Assembly (NCBI RefSeq): GCF_021917145.1
Contig: NC_061072.1
Location: forward strand, 13,308,742-13,372,741
DNA length: 64,000 nucleotides
Direction of reading: 5' to 3'
Origin: Hypomesus transpacificus
Taxonomy: Eukaryota > Chordata > Actinopteri > Osmeriformes > Osmeridae
Part shown: in pieces, positions 11,728-23,157 of the stretch
Numbering within the stretch: position 1 is the stretch's first letter
Layout: every line of letters starts with the position of its first letter
Notes under the pieces: generated by a model
The model's database searches: none
What the model saw: only the letters and a program-made list of their open reading frames with translations
What the model was told of the DNA's origin: nothing
Program-made: the position numbers and the translations under genes

Positions 11728-11733
11728 AATAAA
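11728..11733 (+). terminator. pms2: Polyadenylation signal of pms2
   Basis: AATAAA lies 291 bases after the pms2 stop codon and is followed by a T-rich stretch, which fits the transcript end. Confidence 0.7.
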
Positions 11734-12003
11734 GTGACAAATACAAATATGTTTGGTCATTTTTATTTTGATAAAGTTTATCTTGCCTTGGATCCACCAA
11801 TCCTTGCTTCAGACAAACCAATGTCTGCGTTTTGTCTGACTCTCTTCAGGCCAGACCCTGCAGGGGGAGACTACTCAGCTCAGACGGTCCTCAGGTTGTA
11901 ATATCCACGGGGCTGCTGGACTCAGCTGCGGATGTCGTGCATTGGTTTTATTTTGTCTGTAGAGGGCAGCAGTCGAGAGCACACAGCATTTCCATTTCCC
12001 ATA

Positions 12004-12503
12004 NNNNNNNNNNNNNNNNNNNNNNNNNNNNNNNNNNNNNNNNNNNNNNNNNNNNNNNNNNNNNNNNNNNNNNNNNNNNNNNNNNNNNNNNNNNNNNNNN
12101 NNNNNNNNNNNNNNNNNNNNNNNNNNNNNNNNNNNNNNNNNNNNNNNNNNNNNNNNNNNNNNNNNNNNNNNNNNNNNNNNNNNNNNNNNNNNNNNNNNNN
12201 NNNNNNNNNNNNNNNNNNNNNNNNNNNNNNNNNNNNNNNNNNNNNNNNNNNNNNNNNNNNNNNNNNNNNNNNNNNNNNNNNNNNNNNNNNNNNNNNNNNN
12301 NNNNNNNNNNNNNNNNNNNNNNNNNNNNNNNNNNNNNNNNNNNNNNNNNNNNNNNNNNNNNNNNNNNNNNNNNNNNNNNNNNNNNNNNNNNNNNNNNNNN
12401 NNNNNNNNNNNNNNNNNNNNNNNNNNNNNNNNNNNNNNNNNNNNNNNNNNNNNNNNNNNNNNNNNNNNNNNNNNNNNNNNNNNNNNNNNNNNNNNNNNNN
12501 NNN
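12004..12503. other. Assembly gap of exactly 500 N
   Basis: Exactly 500 unknown bases, probably a placeholder of unknown true length. It lies where the second to fourth coding exons of the first parvalbumin gene should be. Bases 11738-12003 on its left hold nothing I recognise. Confidence 0.97.
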
Positions 12504-12544
12504 ATGAAATGATTATGAGAAGTTCCCATTCACTTTCCATCTCT

Positions 12545-12905
12545 TAGTAAGACAAGTAAGAAGACTGAGAGGCAGGGAGAGAGAGGGTCAGAGATTGGGA
12601 ATGACAAAGTTGGAGACAAGGCAAGGAAACGAGGGAGAGGGACAGGGAGAGGGAGAGGGAGAGAAAGATTTAGAAGAAACCAAAAGAGAGACAGAAAAAA
12701 AAGCGAGAAGATATACATCTATAATTGGTTACCTTTGCAGGCCGCAAGGGCTGCAGTGATGTCAGCCTCATTCAGAACACCGGCGAATGCCATTGTTTGC
12801 TGTATGAGAGGAACAGGGAGAAGTAAAGAGAGAGAGAGGAAAAGAAGGGAGAAAAGAAAAGGGAGAGTAGAAAAAAAGAGGGAAAGAGAGTGAGAACAAG
12901 AAAGA
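12545..12905. repeat. Purine-rich low-complexity DNA flanking the first parvalbumin exon
   Basis: GA-rich plus-strand sequence lies at about 12545-12715 and again at 12805-12905, on both sides of the small exon at 12733-12793. It is not coding; open frames in it are compositional. Confidence 0.7.
12733..12793 (-). CDS. Parvalbumin, first coding exon only (remainder in or beyond the N gap)
   Basis: A 61-base exon starts with ATG at 12793 and ends at donor gtaacc. It encodes MAFAGVLNEADITAALAACK plus one base, the typical first coding exon of fish beta-parvalbumin, a small EF-hand calcium buffer of fast muscle cytosol. The same 61-base size and phase 1 end occur in both downstream paralogues. 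The expected AB/CD, EF and last exons are absent from 12504-12732 and from 11438-12003, so they probably fall in the gap. A likely 5' non-coding exon with TATA box lies at 13420-13516. The copy may be intact in reality; from this window it can only be called partial. Confidence 0.85.
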
Positions 12906-13419
12906 GACTTCCAGTTAATTATGGTGTTATCATAGTTATCACAGGTTATCATAAAGTTCAAAGCCATGCATGAGATCTCTGAGTCCCGCCTTTTAATAAC
13001 TCATTCTAACATGATATGTTTGCCCTGCACTTTCTGAGTGTTGAGGTGAACCATTACATCACAGCAATAATGCCGGATAGCGTTAACTTAATCATAACAG
13101 TTGTTAAATCGGACAGCCATGGATGCACTGAGTCCTTCCATTCAGTCAGCCTCAAATTGGTATATGTTCACACAAATGATCAGAAATTGTAGTCCACTTC
13201 TCAAAAGCCCAGACTTCCAGTGCATAATTCAGGAACTCCTGTGTTGTCATGAATTTGGTTCAGTTCCTCCCATATGATTCCATGCTTAGTCCAAAGAAAA
13301 GAGCATTGAGTCTGAAACTGGCCTTGAACAAGCTTTCCCCATTGTTCTGTTTCCATTGCAACGCTGGAAAGACTCGGAGAGTGCCTGTCAGAGGCTTGAC
13401 TCTGCTGTAAATGACTCAC

Positions 13420-13516
13420 CTCAGGTATATCTCCAAGATAAGACTCGAGTGGATTCGCTAAGATGATTCTGTCAACTGCAGTGAAGCTGTGTCCGTAAGC
13501 CCCACGACCTTTTATA
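13420..13516 (-). promoter_or_regulatory. TATA box and non-coding first exon of the first parvalbumin gene
   Basis: On the minus strand TATAAAA (13516-13510) is followed about 30 bases later by a plausible start, and the exon ends at a donor gtgagt (13419-13414). This matches the layout of the second parvalbumin gene (TATA, short untranslated exon, intron, coding exon of 61 bases). Confidence 0.6.
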
Positions 13517-15742
13517 CGTCCACTCACACGAAATCTGAAGCAGATGTAACAGACACCGCATGCAAAGCAGTTGGTTAAAATGTGTCCAGTAGTCAGACCT
13601 GTTCTATTTATATGTACATAAATAAAGATGCTTAAAAGGTACGTGTGGGCCTTTGCAAAAGTGTTTAATATTCCATTGGGCTAATAATAGTCTACAAGAT
13701 GGGATGAATTAGGCACCATAGATTTGGACCGTGTGAACTGACCACTCACAACTTCAATCACCCACACGTTAATAGGCTATTTATACATTTCCATTCTTTT
13801 TTTTAATACAATGTCTGTGTTTTTTTCTTGCAGAGGCAACACGGATTTCAGAAATGGTTGATTTTGTGATTATAAATACGATAGGCTACTTCATTTCACA
13901 GTAAGTTGGTTTAGTTTGGCAAGTGTTAAAAGTATTTTGCATGCGTAAAATGTTGAATAAATTGATATGCATAGCCTAATTCCCATAAATAAATTGACTA
14001 TGATTGTTGCTATAGATTGACGTTTTGCAATATTGAAAAAACTACAAAATCACTGTCAAATTAATGTATTTAGACAAACTTTGTGTGGACAATTTTAGCC
14101 TTGCTTTTGATAAACTAAGAATATGTGATTCTTGCCATCCTGAGCAGACTAAACACAAGATAAGATCTGTTTGTTTTTTGGTCATATATGTTTTGTTCTG
14201 TCCCACCAAACCATGCAGCCATCAAGATGTGTGCTGGTGGGGGTGTTTTGGATTGGTCACTGGTCAGACTGTTTTAATCTGAAAGACCATTGTCATTATG
14301 TTTGTTTGAGAACAGCTTGGTTTTTTACTCATTCAAACCTACCCTCATTGTGGCAGAGAGGAGACTAGTAGAAAGTCAGGAAAGTTCTGGAACAGAAAAG
14401 GCAATTCCTCCTTCAGAACTTAAACATCCAAATACTAAACCCATCCTGTTGTTCTATCCTTCATGTCGTCAGTGGTGCTTCTGTTTTGTTAACAGGTTAT
14501 GTTATGTAATGCTGTACATTATATGTATTGGGGTATTCATATTTTGGTAGAATTGGCAGTGTATGCATATTCAGTGCTTGCGAATATGTAGTGTATGTTG
14601 ATAAGCCTATATGAATATCTATAATAAAAAAAAGTTTTTGAGAATTAATATTGTTGGTTACTTTTCTTATTTGTATTTCATGTGGTTGATTTGTCTGTAA
14701 GTGTCTTGTCTGTTGATGTTTTGTTTGGACTCTGCGAAATGTAGTTTATATACTGCATCCGCTAATGAGGACCCTAATACAATCCTTGTCCTCATGTCTG
14801 TCTGGAGGTCTGCAGGGAACCTCAGCAGATGGAACAGGGGCAGCAGGGGGCAGTGTTGAGATGCACCTGTTGGCATTTGTAATCTGCATTTGTAATAAAC
14901 TGCCTTAAAACCACCTGAGTGCATACTGAACATTGAATGCATTGTTGATGCATGTGCTTATTGACTTCATCAACACATATCCGACTGTGTGATGATGTTG
15001 AAAGCAACACCACCTTTTGAGACATGGCCAGCCCTGGTCCAGAGGCACATGCCTCTCTGGAGATGCCACTCATCTTGTGTCTTACTCCCAACTTCGTAAT
15101 CTCCTCATTTGACCCCGCCCCCTTTGACCTCCTGAACCTGAGTCATCCCCACAGCACACAGGAAGTGGAAACTGAATGCCTTAAAGTTGGACCAGTTGTA
15201 TTTGTGACATGATATCCTCCATCAGGACAGTCATAATATATGTCTCGGTCAAAATATTTCATGAGTTGCTAGGAGAGCCAGACTGCATCCAGAGGTGGTC
15301 ACGTAAGGTCTGTAAACTCAGGAGACTCCGTGGACCAGGTTAGGATTTCCACAAGATGCAGTGGTAGTATATCTATTGCTGATTACATTCCACTTATGGC
15401 GTGTACATTACCAATGTGGTAGACAAGACATCTGGTTCCCAATTAGATTTAGGGCCTCTCACTACCCTCTCTGAGACAGTTATGAATGTGTAAACCTCTT
15501 CTCATGTACATTAGGTATGGTCAATAAAGTTCTGTAATTGATCATACTGATCTTATTTCTTCACTTCAGTCTCACACCCCTCAAAATAGAAGTGACCCAT
15601 ATTATATGTCGCTCTGCCTCTGGTTGTGGCCAGCTCACTGACAGGGGAGGTTGTTTATAAATGTGCCTCATTGACAAGACCCTTGTAACTGGGGAGCTCT
15701 GAAACTTGAATCTTGCTGCTGGGCCTCCTGGCCCTACCTCCA
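13517..15742. other. Intergenic stretch with no recognised gene
   Basis: AT-rich sequence upstream of the first parvalbumin gene. Open frames are short and unlike known proteins. I see no additional parvalbumin exon and no RNA gene. Confidence 0.6.
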
Positions 15743-15935
15743 CTCCTATACCCTAACCCCTGCTCCTCCCCCTGCCCATGCCTCAGCTCCAAGTCCTGGC
15801 TCACTCCTATACCCTAACCCCTGCTCCTCCCCCTGCCCATGCCTCAGCTCCAAGTCCTGGCTCACTCCTATACCCTAACCCCTGCTCCTCCCCCTGCCCA
15901 TGCCTCAGCTCCAAGTCCTGGCTCACTCCTATCCC
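15743..15935. repeat. Tandem repeat, 61-bp unit, about three copies
   Basis: A 61-base unit beginning CTCCTATACCCTAACCCC recurs at 15743, 15804 and 15865 almost without change, and a fourth copy starts at 15926 and decays. The near identity suggests recent expansion. It lies beyond the 3' end of the second parvalbumin gene. Confidence 0.95.
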
Positions 15936-16062
15936 CTTAGGATTAGATGGTCTTCTCAGTGTGTAGTATTGACTTCTTTTGTGTCATTTAACATTTCCTT
16001 TTTTACTTCCTGTGGTTAAGTGTGGTTATTAAGACCAAGACAAAAGTGTTTCCAAATGTGAA

Positions 16063-16068
16063 TTTATT
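16063..16068 (-). terminator. Polyadenylation signal of the complete beta-parvalbumin gene
   Basis: AATAAA on the minus strand about 240 bases past the stop codon at 16311. This gives a 3'UTR of typical parvalbumin length. Confidence 0.55.
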
Positions 16069-16310
16069 TCATTTTCAAAAAGTGCAATGGTGGTGATGGT
16101 AAGATATTGCACACTGTCTGAATGTGAACATAAAACGTATTTACAAAACATGAATAGTAAACACGCTTTGGGGGTGTAGGGGTTACATCAGTCAAAACAG
16201 TCTGCGGCGACATTCATAAATAAAATGAATATAAAAAAGATACAGCAGGCAAGGCCAGGACATCCTCAACAGCACAATGGTGGTTTCATGACAAGAGGGC
16301 TGATGAGAGC

Positions 16311-18025
16311 TTATGCTTTCACAAGGGCAGCGAACTCTGTGGGCAGGAAGGGACGAGAAAGGGAATGTCACTATTTTGGTATCAAAAAGCTTTTTACCCA
16401 TTATCATGTTCACATTTGATCGAGTGGAGTTTTAATTATTGCTTTGTTTCTCAATGGCTGGCACACTAAATGCATGGTACATTTTATGGTACCTAAACCA
16501 TATTTTTATATTAGACTGAACCAATTCAACAATAAAAACAAGTGCAAAAAGTCAAATATAAAACCTGTATTTACAGTCCTTCATATAAAACAAGGTAGAC
16601 AGGCTTCAATAGGCTAGTAGGCCAAGCTGATGCAGACTCCTGCTTGTGTAGGAAGGCAGCAGACTGGAAGGTGTTTGCTGTGATCGGGCACTTACCATCC
16701 ACTCCGATCATGCCATCACCATCAGCATCTCCGGCCTTGAGGAAAGCCTTGGTCTCAGCATCTGTCAAAGCTCTGGCTCCAGCAGCGAACACCTGCAGGA
16801 ACAGCCTGGAACACATTGGAGAACAGGTCAGGTCAGGAGGTGGAGTGAAGAGGCAGATATCCAAGGTAGTAAAGTAGAAGTCAGTACCTCAAAGTATTGT
16901 CTTGGACTTAATTTATGGGTTTCTATTTGTAATAGGCCATTTGGATCAAGTTCTGATTTCACTCAGAAATATTCTCAAAGAAAGTATACATTTACTTTCC
17001 TGTCAAAAACATTTATAGTTTACATAGTTCATAATTGTCCTTCATTAGTCTAGAGGGTAACACAGATGAATCTTCTCTCAAGTTTTGGATGGATCATCCA
17101 AAAAGTAGTGTCATATGTGAGTTAAAGTAATGTTACTGAGGAGTATCCATCAAGCAAATTACATAGTATATACAGATTTTGATGTCTCTTTTGTTAGTGT
17201 AAAGAACATGTAAAGAACATGAGACTACAGTAAAGAATGTTCTGTTAATATGGATTCTGTGAATGGTACATCACTTTACCCAAGAGCGTCTACTTGTTGA
17301 GAGTCACGTAGGGTGTAAAGTATGTTTCGAAAATGTTAAGTAAGTTTTGAGAATGTGACGTATGCTTTAAGAGTGTTAAGTATGTTTTAAGAGTGTAAGG
17401 GTGGTTCAAAGAGAGTTAAGCATTATATGAGAAGCCCCTAAGGTATGTAGTGAGATAATAAAGTTTGCTATGAGACTAGTATAAAGTATTCTCTGAGAGT
17501 GTAAAGTATGAGGCTTACTTGAGCTCATCCTCCTCAATGAAGCCACTCTTGTCCTGGTCAATGACGAAGAAAGCCTTCTTCACATCTTCAGCTGACTTGG
17601 CGGACAGGCCAACCTTGGCGAAGAACTCCTTGTACTTGAAGGAGTCAGCAGCTGAGACAGAGGAGAGAAACTACGTTTCAAGCCTCAGCATCTCTGATTC
17701 AGCTCATTTTGTTCTTTTGAGGCCTTGTATTGCATAATGTAATAATAACAAAGGATTTCTTCAAATGTTCCGGTAAGGTTGTTGTGAAGACTAAGCTTTA
17801 CGTCATCTTGACAAGATAAGTTGGAGGATGGTACATGCTTTCAATCCCTCGTGCTCATTAGACCTTCAATACATTTTCGATTTCTCCTGTCATTGAAATG
17901 AACAAGTGTGCATTTGTAGGGATGTTGTGTTGCAGTGTTTGACCAGGGTGAAGCAGAAGCACACCTGCGCAATCCTTGAGTGCTGCTGCGACATCTGCGT
18001 CCTTAAGAATTCCAGCGAATGCCAT
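16311..18025 (-). CDS. Parvalbumin beta (complete, 109 codons)
   Basis: Four coding exons, 18025-17965, 17651-17519, 16805-16696 and 16336-16311, join in phase to a 109-residue protein, the standard parvalbumin length. It starts [16 protein letters not shown] and ends EFAALVKA. The CD calcium loop reads [12 protein letters not shown] and the EF loop [12 protein letters not shown], both with all usual ligand positions. The AB region has no working loop, as in the family. It is a cytosolic calcium buffer of fast skeletal muscle, and beta-parvalbumins are the main fish allergens. A TATA box lies near 18811 and a non-coding first exon ends at 18728. It is the middle of three tandem minus-strand copies. 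Introns are short (about 0.3-0.7 kb). Exact paralogue numbering is not possible here. Confidence 0.96.
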
Positions 18026-18727
18026 TTTGATTAGTTCTGAGAGAAAGAGAGAAACATTGCCTTTCAACATGATTCACATTTTGAAAGAGGAGCTATTTAA
18101 CATTCTATTGAAATCATAACATTGAACATTACACCACAATCATTTTCGTCTGCATGAACCGATGCGTTTTTCCCATAACAAGCATTTGTTACAATTTAAC
18201 GTCAATGATAGATTTTGGTAATGTGGTGGCAGTCTGCATGGTGATATACTGAGGAGGCCTCGGCCTTGCTAACTGAGACCCTTCCAATTCGCCCTTTACC
18301 CTGCTCGCTGCAGTTACTACTTTGCAGCTCTAGGCTACACTTCACTTTTAAATAACTCATCTTTCATTAAGGATGAATTTAGTTTCATTCAGTGATACTA
18401 AAACTTGATGCTATTCAATTGTTCAAAGCATCCCCAGATGTTTTGAAAATACTCGGCCATTCAACTCTTGCTTAGATTCCAATGTTCCTTGGTAGGGCTG
18501 AGGTCCGTTAGGCGTTACACTTTGCCTCGCTTTGCAGTTCCATTTTGCTTTTAAACTCCAAATGCAATCCATACGTAAGTTTCCTTCTTCATTTTGTTTT
18601 TCAGTGTACTCCGTGGTGAAAAAAGAAAAGAAAATCTTCGCTTTGAGAAACTTCAAAGCGTGCGGCACAATCTCTGTGTGATATAGCCTCAGTCCAGTTG
18701 ATGAGGATGGAGGGAACGTGAACTCAC

Positions 18728-18819
18728 CTTGGGTGTACCGTAGTGGTTTGAGGAGGCTGCTGTGTATCTCAGTTGAAGGCCGGATGAACAAATGTCTCTC
18801 TGCTCTCTCATTTTATACC
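18728..18819 (-). promoter_or_regulatory. TATA box and non-coding first exon of beta-parvalbumin
   Basis: GGTATAAAA on the minus strand at 18819-18811 precedes an exon of about 60 bases ending at donor gtgagt (18727-18722). A MEF2-like A/T core (CTATTTTTAT, plus strand 18898-18907) lies about 80 bases further upstream, fitting muscle expression. The MEF2 call is from consensus only. Confidence 0.7.
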
Positions 18820-18909
18820 CTCAGCCTACAAGGTGTAACATACACCGTCTGCTTAGGGTTCGTTTTTTAGAAAAATTTGTCTAGTGGTCAAATAGTGCTA
18901 TTTTTATCC

Positions 18910-19860
18910 TCTCCACCACGGAAGCTGTCCTTGTGTGAAACGCAAGAGGGGCATTTTTGGGTGCCTCACTACCCTACTCATTGGTTGCATGTTAAAATGC
19001 CTGCAATGCATATTCTCAGTAATATGACCCTTCTTATAGGTAATGTATATCTCTTAGGGACCTAAGGGCCATTAATCAGAGACTTCCATAGACAATTAGA
19101 TGAGGACACACGTTGTATAGAAAACATTTCATCGTATTTACATTAATAAATTAATAATGTGTGTCATCAATTGATAATCAACTGTGTCTCTATCTGTGTC
19201 TCTCGTGGTAAGGTTGCTGTCAATTCCCACATATACTCCTCCACACGTTAATGCTTGTGTCCAAGTAATTGGAGTAGAAATGCTCTATTAATTCATTCAG
19301 ATGTGAATTAAAAGTGCATTGGGGTCATATAAACCCATATATATATACACACATTCTTGTTGCAGAGGTGATTTTTAAAACACCCCCTTACCCAACCAAC
19401 ACACGCAGTCTGTGACTTGAAATTCCCCAGACATTTTGACCCCGTTTTAAAACATAACATTTTAAGAAGTTGTTAATGAAACCCTAAACCCTGTAAGTTG
19501 ACAGTTGAAAGTCTGCAATTAAACTAGAGCACCCAGCCCTGTATGTCGGCCATTGCTTCATGTCTCATCATGAGAGGAAAATGTATTTTTTTCCAGGATG
19601 ATATACTGCTGTTGGAGCCACTTGAGAGGAAGATTGACTTCTGCTGACTGCCCTGTTCTCTCTCTACTGGTCCCATCTGCCCCATAACACCTTACGAACA
19701 TGCTTCTACACTGTCAGTCAAGGACACAACTAGGAGACATCTACAGACTGGAGTTTCAAGACAGGTGGTTTAATATTTAGCGGAAAACAAACACTTATTT
19801 ATAAATGTTTCCATCACGCAAAGACAGCTGCAGTCCATGGCAAGGGTTAATCCAACCACT
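18910..19860. other. Intergenic DNA between the second and third parvalbumin genes
   Basis: No gene or clear repeat is seen. Its right part should contain the 3'UTR of the third parvalbumin gene (a minus-strand AATAAA is at 19867-19862). Confidence 0.5.
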
Positions 19861-20047
19861 GTTTATTTTATATTTGTTTACAGTATTAGATTTTCAGAAT
19901 ATCAGAACTAGTCACACCACGTTGGACAAGGCTTAGGCGTAGCCCTGTGGCATTGCCTTCACAGGGATCGTACTACACATCCTCAAACTAAACACCGTTG
20001 AGACAGACTCCGTCATGAATGGGATTAGGGATGTTCCTCAAGGGCCT

Positions 20048-21045
20048 TCATGAAGCCTTCACAAGGGCAGAGAATTCTGAAACAGACAAACAAGCAAACT
20101 AATTAAATCAGTTCAGATGTCAAGAGACAAGCTCACGCGAGCCCTGTAATTTGATCGTCATTCTGAAATCACTCAACAACTGCTACGGCCACATGAGAAT
20201 GCAGACAGCGATCTACGGCAAAGACTCTTCACTCCAAAATGCAGACTTAAGGCTGTGGTTGCCTGGTAGCGCACCTTCCCAGCCGATCTTGCCGTCTCCG
20301 TCCATATCCGCGGCCAGGAGAAACGCACGGGTCTCTGCCGCGGTCAGGGGCCGCGCTGCCTTAGAGAAGTTCTGCAGGAAGAGCCTAACCACCCAGAGAG
20401 CACAAGACACAACAAGCTGAGGAACCCTGAAAACATCAATCGGTGACACCATGCTACACAGACCAGCAGAATGAAGCTCACTAAAGAGAATTTACACTTA
20501 TACTAAACACCATGAGATAAAGTTAGATAAACTATAACTATCAATAACATGGCTGGTTCTTAAATGCTCGATATAAAGGAGGTGTGTGTTGTTTGTGTGG
20601 ACTCAACTGGAGTTCATCCTGCTCAATGAAGCCACTCTTGTCTTGGTCTAAGACCTTAAACACTTTCTCGATCTCTGGAGGAGACTTCTTGGACAAACCC
20701 ACTGTCGCAAAGAACGTCTTGGGGCTGAAGGAGTCATTGGCTGAAAGATAATGAAGAACACATGAAGACCACCAACCAAACTCTCCTATCCACAGTACAC
20801 TAACTGCAATCACTCAGATTCAGGATCCCTTTTCTGGATTAACAGGAGTTTCAACACTCTAAAACGGACAGGAAACAAATCAATCTTTCATCGATCAGAA
20901 CATCCATCATCCAGGACAACCTCAAAACCTCTAGACACCGAAACCTCAAAACCACAAACACACACACACCATGACCATTCCCACCTTTACAAGCGTTGAT
21001 GGCTGAGGTGATGTCCGATACAGCCAGAAAGTCTGTGATGGCCAT
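20048..21045 (-). CDS. Oncomodulin/parvalbumin-like calcium-binding protein (complete)
   Basis: Coding exons 21045-20985, 20740-20608, 20384-20275 and 20076-20048 have the same lengths and phases as the neighbouring beta-parvalbumin except for one extra codon at the end, giving 110 codons. The protein starts [20 protein letters not shown] and ends EFSALVKAS. The CD loop is [12 protein letters not shown] and the EF loop [12 protein letters not shown], so both sites look functional. The coding part is more GC-rich and more divergent than the other two copies, and the A/B helix differs. It probably represents the oncomodulin or thymic-type lineage rather than major muscle parvalbumin, but this is a judgement without a tree. 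The 20608 donor is gttgag, a weak but usable form. No TATA box was found upstream. Confidence 0.92.
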
Positions 21046-21457
21046 TTGGAGCGAGTACGATGGGGAGGTGGCAGACCAGGATGTTGTTGGCTTCTCTGCA
21101 GACACGATGCAGAGTGACTTTATCTCTGGGTGTGCCAGAGACCAGCGCACTCCCCTTGTCACCTGCAGCTGGCTGCAAACCACTCCAGCCTCCACATGGC
21201 TGCCTCACTGACAGGGGCTTTGTCCATGTCTGAGTGGGGCTCGATCACTCTGAACCACAAGGCCATTGTCTTACCGACTGACTGTGAAAAGGGTCAGAGC
21301 AGACGCCTCTCAGATTTGAGGTCCCGTTTGAGATCACAGAGGTGATATTGAAGGGGAAGTTTCTACTGTATCGATGGTCTTCACAGGATTCCGTTTAACT
21401 GAAACTGTGATGTTGTCAAGAGACCATTAAATTGGGGGGGTGTTTATGTGTGTGTGT

Positions 21458-21622
21458 GGGGGGGGGGGGGGGGGGGGGGGGGGAGGCAGCATAACAGCGG
21501 TCAGGGCTTAAGTAAACAGATAAAGGTTAAATTTGGTTTGGCCAGAACAACCTGGCTGGCTCTCTCTTTCCCCCCCTCTCTTCACACGCCCCCTAATTTT
21601 TCTGGCTTCCCCACATAACCCC

Positions 21623-21655
<33 letters not shown>
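21458..21655. repeat. Poly-G tract (26) and poly-C tract (32) about 140 bases apart
   Basis: Bases 21458-21483 are all G and 21624-21655 are all C. Together they make an inverted pair able to form a G:C stem. The DNA between is ordinary and no coding is seen. Confidence 0.95.
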
Positions 21656-21656
<1 letters not shown>

Positions 21657-21699
21657 TACTCTCTCTCCACCTCTCTCCCTGTCTCTCTCTGACCGGTTG

Positions 21700-22740
21700 C
21701 TTCCTCACAATTGTACAGTGTTTCTGTGACACAGGTTCTGGCACCAGCTCCCCAGCCTAGAGCATCCTGTTATTCTTTGGCCTCTGGCATGTTTGGACTC
21801 CTCCTGTAGCTTTGGCTTTGACCACCATTTCCCATTTTCCTGGGGTCAGACCAAGGGTCACCATCAGCTAAATACACTTAGGTTCCAAATGATGCTCACA
21901 CTCAGATTTGTTCTGTTTCATTTTAATCAAACTTGATTTCCATTCAGTTAGATTCAATTATTTCAGACTGTGTCTGTTTATTCTATAAATGCTTCTATAT
22001 TTGTTTTACCTGCAATGTAAACTCGTACATACTGTGCATGTAGACATGCACACATATACACACACATACAGATGTACAGGTGTTTTTCAGGGAGTGGAAA
22101 ATGGTTGCTTGCAAAAGTCAAATGAAGTAAAATGAAGAGCTCAAGGTTAGACAAACACGTTTTATATTCAGAATTCACCCTAAAGGTGTCTGTTGTTTTA
22201 ACATCCTCCTTACAATATGAACCAGTTGTGGAATGCAAAGCCATCATGTTACACAGAAACCTTTTTCCAGTAGTGCGCCGTGTGGATATTTGCCCTCAGG
22301 CCTCTGTCTGGAGCCCTCTTGGCCCAACGGCGAGCACGTGCAGCCCTGTGATCAGGGTGCGGAGTCGGGCTCAGCTCTGGTGACGTCAGCTGGTTTCCTC
22401 AGGATGGATCACAAGCCCCACGGCCGGCCGGCTCACAGAGCGACAAAAACATCCTCTCTCCCACCGTACCTGACCCCCTCCACCCCTCCACCAACCCCCC
22501 TCGACCTTGTCCCTTTCCATGCCTACCCGCTTGTTTGCAGGAAGAGCAGAACAGACTTCCTGTGTAAAGGACGAGAGGAGAATGGGGGAGAGGAAGAGGG
22601 AGATGGGACGGGGGGGAAAAGGAGAGAGAGCAAAGGGAAGTGGATATAGAGACTTGCCCACGTAAAGAGATGTCTTTTTTTGGGTCTGGCTGATGTTATT
22701 GTGTTCTGCGATTGTCATATCCTGATCAGGTGCAGATCTG
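21700..22740. other. Intergenic DNA with a GC-richer island
   Basis: No exon with family resemblance is seen. Between about 22270 and 22450 the sequence becomes GC-rich and contains CACGTG, a full CRE (22381-22388) and CAGCTG overlapping it. This island could be regulatory. The remainder is AT-rich or GA-rich. Confidence 0.45.
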
Positions 22741-22761
22741 AGCAGAGGGCTGAGAGGAGAC

Positions 22762-22858
22762 CGAGGTAGATCACACACACACACACACAGGGAGAGAGAG
22801 ACACACACACACACAGGGAGAGAGAGACACACACACACACAGGGGGAGAGACACACAA
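22762..22858. repeat. Compound (AC)n/GGGAGAGAG repeat
   Basis: Three copies of a unit made of an AC run followed by GGGAGAGAGAG lie in tandem (about 34 bases per unit). Confidence 0.85.
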
Positions 22859-22976
22859 ACGCGACCAGACACAGACGGAGGAAGACAGAGTCAGTAAAAC
22901 AGAGAAAGAGAGAGACTGAGAGAGGGTGACATGGACAAAGACAAAGACACCGAGTCGGAAACAGCCACCGAGAGAG

Positions 22977-23050
22977 AAAGAGGCAGAGACAGGCAGACAG
23001 GCCGAGACAGAGAGGGAGGCAGAGACAGGCAGACAGGCCGAGACAGAGAG
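22977..23050. repeat. 36-bp tandem duplication, purine-rich
   Basis: The unit GAGGCAGAGACAGGCAGACA and its following 16 bases occurs twice head to tail with no visible change, then a shorter decayed piece. The surrounding 150 bases are also GA-rich. Confidence 0.75.
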
Positions 23051-23140
23051 GGAGAAACAGAGACAGCTAGACAGGGCCAGTGGGGTGTTAGTCCAGGACA
23101 GTCACTGGGTCTAAGGAGCAGGAGAGGCCTGACTCCTACC

Positions 23141-23157
23141 ATGGAGAATCACAGTGG
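23141..23157 (+). other. Orphan ATG plus splice donor: possible 5' exon of an unidentified transcript
   Basis: ACCATGG, a full Kozak context, is followed by four codons and then by gtgagt, a consensus donor. No recognisable downstream exon was found up to bhlha15. It may be a chance match or the start of a long non-coding or poorly conserved transcript. Confidence 0.2.

Noticed and set aside
11832-12540. Long open frames across the N gap on both strands
   Set aside because: They are made of unknown bases and carry no sequence information.
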